Source of the DNA: Endomicrobium sp. | Lineage (GTDB): Bacteria; Elusimicrobiota; Endomicrobiia; Endomicrobiales; Endomicrobiaceae | Assembly: GCA_031286985.1 (NCBI GenBank) | Contig: JAITTL010000013.1 | Span: forward strand, 1-50,557 | Reading direction: 5' to 3' | DNA: 50,557 nt | Shown: positions 47,722 through 50,557 of the stretch, in pieces | Numbering within the stretch: the first letter of the stretch is position 1 | How the letters are laid out: each line of letters starts with the position of its first letter | The notes under the pieces: model-generated | Told to the model about the DNA's origin: nothing | The model's database searches: none | The model's input: the letters and a program-made list of their open reading frames with translations, nothing else | Made by a program: the position numbers and the translations under genes

Positions 47722-47912
47722 TTATGAAGACAAACAAAGGACAAAATTTAGTAGAGTTTTTGCTTGTATTAACGGTGTTGTTTATTGTAGGATTCGGCGT
47801 TGTTTGGATTTATAAAAAATTTTGGGTATCAAAATATAAAAAAATTTTTGCTGTATTAGAAATAAACGCTAGGATAAAAAAGTCAAAATATCAAGAAAAT
47901 TATGTCAAATGA
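47718..47912 (+). CDS. TadE-like short pseudopilin-type protein
   Basis: 64 residues. After MIMKTNKGQ comes a single hydrophobic helix beginning NLVEFLLVLTVLFIVGF. The KGQNLVEF pattern is that of TadE/TadF-like pseudopilins, where prepilin peptidase cuts near the start and a Glu sits at about +5. The remainder is basic and short, with no soluble domain. Its ATG overlaps the secretin stop and its stop overlaps the next start, so three genes are translationally chained. Confidence 0.65.
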   Translation: MIMKTNKGQNLVEFLLVLTVLFIVGFGVVWIYKKFWVSKYKKIFAVLEINARIKKSKYQENYVK

Positions 47913-48481
47913 GACAATACATATTTGATAATAAAGGCCAATCTCTTGTCGAAGCACTGGTGGTTGTTATGTTTATTACAGTTATTGTGCTATTGTTTAT
48001 AAAAATTTGTAAAATTGTTGTTGATGGTATGCTTGCAAATGAGGCTGCATTTGTTGCAGCACGTTCAGCAGCTGTTACCAAAATGGGCAAACGTTCTGCC
48101 GAAGCAAAAAACAAGATAAAAAATTATCTTGCATTTTTTTCTTGTACTGCAACCAATTTTGATCTTATGTTTTTTACGCTTTCCAACAAAAAAAGTGTTG
48201 TAAAATATTTTAAAAAGTCTGATGGAATCGGCGAAAATATTCTCGATGAAATGAACGATTCTTTAAAGCAAAAAAATAAATCTGTAAATATTTGGAAAGG
48301 TAGAAAACATGCAAGGGACTATTCTGGCCAAGTTGTGACTAAAGAAACGGTTAAAATATATTATTCAGCCAGGCTATTGTTTAATAGAAGGTACCAGGCG
48401 GCAAGAAATAGAATGGTAGCCTCTCCAGATGAAAAATATTATTATAAGGCTTTTCCAGAGGCAAAAAAATTTGAAGAATAA
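47909..48481 (+). CDS. TadE-like protein
   Basis: 190 residues. MRQYIFDNKGQSLVEALVVV starts with the same GQSLVE pattern and one membrane helix (about 12-40). NEAAFVAARSAAV near 49-61 matches the conserved NEAARAAA-type segment of TadE-like proteins. The soluble part is Lys-rich and without further motif. It starts inside the preceding stop (ATGA at 47909-47912). TadE-like proteins are minor pseudopilins needed for Flp pilus assembly. Confidence 0.75.
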   Translation: MRQYIFDNKGQSLVEALVVVMFITVIVLLFIKICKIVVDGMLANEAAFVAARSAAVTKMGKRSAEAKNKIKNYLAFFSCTATNFDLMFFTLSNKKSVVKYFKKSDGIGENILDEMNDSLKQKNKSVNIWKGRKHARDYSGQVVTKETVKIYYSARLLFNRRYQAARNRMVASPDEKYYYKAFPEAKKFEE

Positions 48482-49511
48482 TAGAGGGCAAACGTTATAT
48501 TATTTTTTGATTTTTATAAGTATATCCATCGTTAGCTTAGTTGCTATGTTGAATATAGCACAGTTGATAAGAAGTAGAATTACAATGCAAAATGAAGCAG
48601 ATAATATAGCTGTTTCTTTAGCAACTTATAAAGCAAGAGTCCTAAATTTTTTAGGAGAAATCAATTATTTTATGGGATTGATTTTGTCGCTTGGAATGAA
48701 CATTGAGAAAACACAAGAGGTATCGTATTCAACAGACATTGTAGGTGGTTTTCCAGCAACGATGAATCCTATACAGGAAAATTTCTTATCCGATGTAAAA
48801 CACGGTTACTTGAGGAATAAGCAAAGTGATGGTGTGGAAAAAAAAAGACAAATAATTGAGATATTGCAAACGATACAAGAAGAAGCGATAAAGAATTATT
48901 TTTCATATTATCATGACATGGGTTCAAAAAAGATTAACTGCAATTATGATGTTTCCCTGTTTCCTGCAAAACCTGAGCCTAACTTAGGATTAAAACGTAA
49001 CGCCAAGGGAATACAATATTACTCCATAATTAACGATTGCATATATCTGAATCATGGTAGGCATTTACATTCTCTACAAAAAAGTAAATACAAAAAAAAC
49101 AAATATTCTTGGTTTGTTGAAGGAAGTAAGTTTAGTGCGCAAAAAATTAGAGTTGTACTTCGACAAAAAACAAAGAATGGAGGATCTTTATTTGCAAGAT
49201 TGTTGAGAATTCAACCTTTACAGATTACAGTTTACTCAGCGGCTTCACCTTATAATGTTGAAGGGTCAATGTTTCCAAAAAAGGAAGGCGCTTTTACTGG
49301 TGTACCAAAAATAGTTAAACATTCGACAAAAAATACGTTTGTTCAAAAATTAAATCTGCCAAAAAATATAGTTACGCGACAAAAGGAAAAAAGTTGCAAT
49401 CAGATGCTAACTGATACTAATAGTGATGAAGATAATCCAATTGATGCTTATTTATGCTCAAAAACAGGAGGATGGACAGCTCACTTAGTTCCGTACAACG
49501 GAGACAAGTAG
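48471..49511 (+). CDS. TadG-like putative pilus-assembly protein
   Basis: 346 residues from TTG 48471, preferred because AGAGG lies about 10 bases upstream and it yields MKNNRGQTL, parallel to its neighbours; ATG 48429 would overlap the previous gene by 53 bases. One N-terminal membrane helix (YYFLIFISISIVSLVAML) is followed by QNEADNIAVSLATYKARV, resembling the LQNAADAAALA segment of TadG/TadE-G proteins. The rest is a large predicted extracytoplasmic part with four or more Cys. It ends the four-gene run. Confidence 0.65.
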   Translation: MKNNRGQTLYYFLIFISISIVSLVAMLNIAQLIRSRITMQNEADNIAVSLATYKARVLNFLGEINYFMGLILSLGMNIEKTQEVSYSTDIVGGFPATMNPIQENFLSDVKHGYLRNKQSDGVEKKRQIIEILQTIQEEAIKNYFSYYHDMGSKKINCNYDVSLFPAKPEPNLGLKRNAKGIQYYSIINDCIYLNHGRHLHSLQKSKYKKNKYSWFVEGSKFSAQKIRVVLRQKTKNGGSLFARLLRIQPLQITVYSAASPYNVEGSMFPKKEGAFTGVPKIVKHSTKNTFVQKLNLPKNIVTRQKEKSCNQMLTDTNSDEDNPIDAYLCSKTGGWTAHLVPYNGDK

Positions 49512-49512
49512 T

Positions 49513-49542
49513 TTGTTGTGTTGTTGTGTTATTGTGTATAAT
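49513..49542 (+). promoter_or_regulatory. Possible upstream tandem promoter
   Basis: TTGTTG (49513-49518) and TATAAT (49537-49542) with an 18-base spacer lie directly after the TadG-like gene, in a T/G-rich simple-sequence stretch. It would be a second, weaker promoter for the repeat-protein gene. Confidence 0.35.
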
Positions 49543-49565
49543 TAAATTTGTAACTAATTAACGGC

Positions 49566-49594
49566 TTGACATTTAAGTTAAGGGTTTGTATAAT
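49566..49594 (+). promoter_or_regulatory. Consensus sigma-70 promoter of the repeat-protein gene
   Basis: A perfect TTGACA (49566-49571), a spacer of exactly 17 bases and a perfect TATAAT (49589-49594). This is the best promoter match in the window. Transcription would begin near 49601, leaving a leader of about 98 bases before ATG 49699. It indicates strong, possibly constitutive expression separate from the TadE/TadG-like genes. Confidence 0.85.
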
Positions 49595-49698
49595 CGGGCT
49601 TCAGGATTATTAGGGGATCGGATTGAGGGTGGATGTGCAGAGAGGGGGAGGTTTGTTGGTTTGCAAAAAATAAATTAGAAAAAAATAGGAGGCAGTTA

Positions 49699-50557
49699 AT
49701 GGGAACGATTGTGGGGTTAGTAAGCAGGAAGATTAGATTTTTTGTGGTTTTATGTCTTGTGTGTATGATTGGGGTTTGTTTGTCGAGAAGTGGGTGGTCC
49801 CTTAATTATATCGGCTATTCCGTTGGTGCGGATGGTGTGACGGTTCGCGGTTATCGCGTAACACATAAAGAGGACGCAGTGATATGTAGGAAAATAGATG
49901 AAGCATTAGGAGCCCCTATAAGAATCAATGGTTTAAGAAAAGGCAAAGAAGTTTTTTTGGCGGCTAAAGATGATATTGCTAAAAGTAAGAGAAGGAGTTC
50001 TGATGGTAAGTATTTGGAATATAGAATTAGAGATATTTCTGGCAGTACTGACGAAGATAAAGGCAAGATAGCGTTTTGGAAAAGCTTCCAAAAGGAAGGA
50101 TTGAGCTATTTTAGAGACGATTTCAAATTTAATGGTCCTGATTGTTTGATTAAAGGTGAAGATGGATATGAAGATGAAGATAGTGAATATAACAGCACTA
50201 GCGAAGATGAATATGGATATGAATATGAAGATGAAGAAGGTGATGGAAAAGGAAAAGGTGATGGACTAAGAGTACCAGAAGGTGATGGAAAAGGGAAAGG
50301 TGATGGAAAAGGAAAAGGTGATGGAGCAGGAAAAGGTGATGGAAAAGGAAAAGGTGATGGACCAATAGTACCACCAGCAGTTCAAGATGATGGAAAAGGA
50401 AAAGGTGATGGAAAAGGAAAAGGTGATGGAGCAGGAAAAGGTGATGGAAAAGGAAAAGGTGATGGACCAATAGTACCACCAGCAGTTCAAGATGATGGAA
50501 AAGGAAAAGGTGATGGACCAATAGTACCACCAGCAGTTCAAGATGATGGAAAAGGAA
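49699..50557 (+). CDS. Secreted or membrane-anchored Gly-Asp-Lys repeat protein (3' truncated by window)
   Basis: At least 286 residues; the frame is open at the window edge. AGGAGG at 49687-49692 is a near-ideal ribosome binding site. Residues 9-30 (SRKIRFFVVLCLVCMIGVC) form a positively charged plus hydrophobic signal or anchor. Residues 35-150 make a non-repetitive domain that I do not recognise (NYIGYSVGADGVTVRGYRVT ... GPDCLIKG). Residues 152-180 are highly acidic (EDGYEDEDSEYN...). From 181 on it consists of GDGKGK and PIVPPAVQD repeats. Function unknown; surface or cell-wall association is a guess. Neighbouring Tad-like genes may or may not be related. Confidence 0.8.
   Translation, partial: MGTIVGLVSRKIRFFVVLCLVCMIGVCLSRSGWSLNYIGYSVGADGVTVRGYRVTHKEDAVICRKIDEALGAPIRINGLRKGKEVFLAAKDDIAKSKRRSSDGKYLEYRIRDISGSTDEDKGKIAFWKSFQKEGLSYFRDDFKFNGPDCLIKGEDGYEDEDSEYNSTSEDEYGYEYEDEEGDGKGKGDGLRVPEGDGKGKGDGKGKGDGAGKGDGKGKGDGPIVPPAVQDDGKGKGDGKGKGDGAGKGDGKGKGDGPIVPPAVQDDGKGKGDGPIVPPAVQDDGKG
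50239..50557 (+). repeat. Nested in-frame tandem repeat (18/51/105 bases)
   Basis: The 18-base unit GGTGATGGAAAAGGAAAA (GDGKGK) recurs with minor variants. The block GGACCAATAGTACCACC starts at 50359, 50464 and 50515, giving periods of 105 and 51 bases, which differ by exactly three 18-base units. All units keep the reading frame. The array continues past the window edge, so copy number is unknown. Confidence 0.95.

Noticed and set aside
48429-48470. ATG 48429 as the TadG-like start
   Set aside because: It would overlap the previous gene by 53 bases. TTG 48471 has AGAGG upstream and yields the GQT-type N-terminus shared with its neighbours.
50198-50541. Two long minus-strand ORFs rich in His-Leu-Phe or Ser-Ile-Thr repeats
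   Set aside because: They are antisense shadows of the in-frame repeat array. They have no start signals, and the plus-strand frame has a promoter, ribosome binding site and signal peptide.
50239-50557. CRISPR-like regularly spaced repeats
   Set aside because: The units are contiguous, coding and in frame, without unique spacers or cas genes nearby.

Overview
The window is AT-rich (roughly one third G+C by eye) and almost entirely co-oriented on the + strand. It reads as a bacterial chromosome core with signs of genome decay around it. The gene style suggests an Elusimicrobiota bacterium, perhaps an Endomicrobium-like symbiont of termite-gut protists. The pointers are a non-canonical EF-Tu switch I, stretched spacers inside ribosomal operons, a lone mreB, broken genes and Tad-like fragments. 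That assignment is recall and inference; the sequence alone proves only 'AT-rich bacterium with reductive features'.

Layout. 1-518 holds the 3' end of 23S rRNA and a 5S rRNA. 519-10478 holds an L10-type leader with a terminator hairpin, then rplJ-rplL-rpoB-rpoC; rplK, rplA, nusG and secE are not upstream. 10503-14824 is the str cluster (rpsL, rpsG, fusA, tuf). 14925-31443 is a nearly complete S10-spc-alpha supercluster including secY, adk, map, infA and rpmJ, with rpmD (L30) missing. mreB follows at 31517 without mreC or mreD. 32546-34041 is a decayed stretch holding the only minus-strand gene, a thioredoxin-fold (TlpA/ResA-like) gene with an A6 frameshift and a lost resolving cysteine, next to a Fur-box-like palindrome. 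34042-37814 holds hemW and secA. 37890-39399 holds a PAS/histidine-kinase remnant that has lost its phospho-accepting His, then about 690 bases of apparently decayed sequence. 39400-46689 holds dxr, ispG, greA, proS, a dihydrolipoyl dehydrogenase and gcvT. 46987-49511 is a compact run of secretin-core, TadE-like, TadE-like and TadG-like genes. From 49699 to the right edge runs an unfinished gene for a secreted or membrane-anchored Gly-Asp-Lys repeat protein, driven by a consensus sigma-70 promoter.

How the genes work together. The first 31 kb supplies the translation and transcription machinery (ribosomal proteins, all three large RNA polymerase subunits, EF-G, EF-Tu, IF-1) plus Sec export (SecY here, SecA further on) and N-terminal methionine removal. 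dxr and ispG are two steps of the MEP isoprenoid pathway. lpd and gcvT look like the L- and T-proteins of the glycine cleavage system, but the H- and P-protein genes are not in the window. The secretin/TadE/TadG group looks like a fragment or a minimal version of a Tad/Flp pilus or secretion system; no ATPase, platform protein or pilin is present here. The repeat protein beside it is the least explained item: strong promoter, strong ribosome binding site, N-terminal hydrophobic segment, acidic linker and a nested 18/51/105-base in-frame repeat array.

Limits. All calls come from reading the sequence and translations. No alignment or database search was run, and family assignments rest on recognised motifs.
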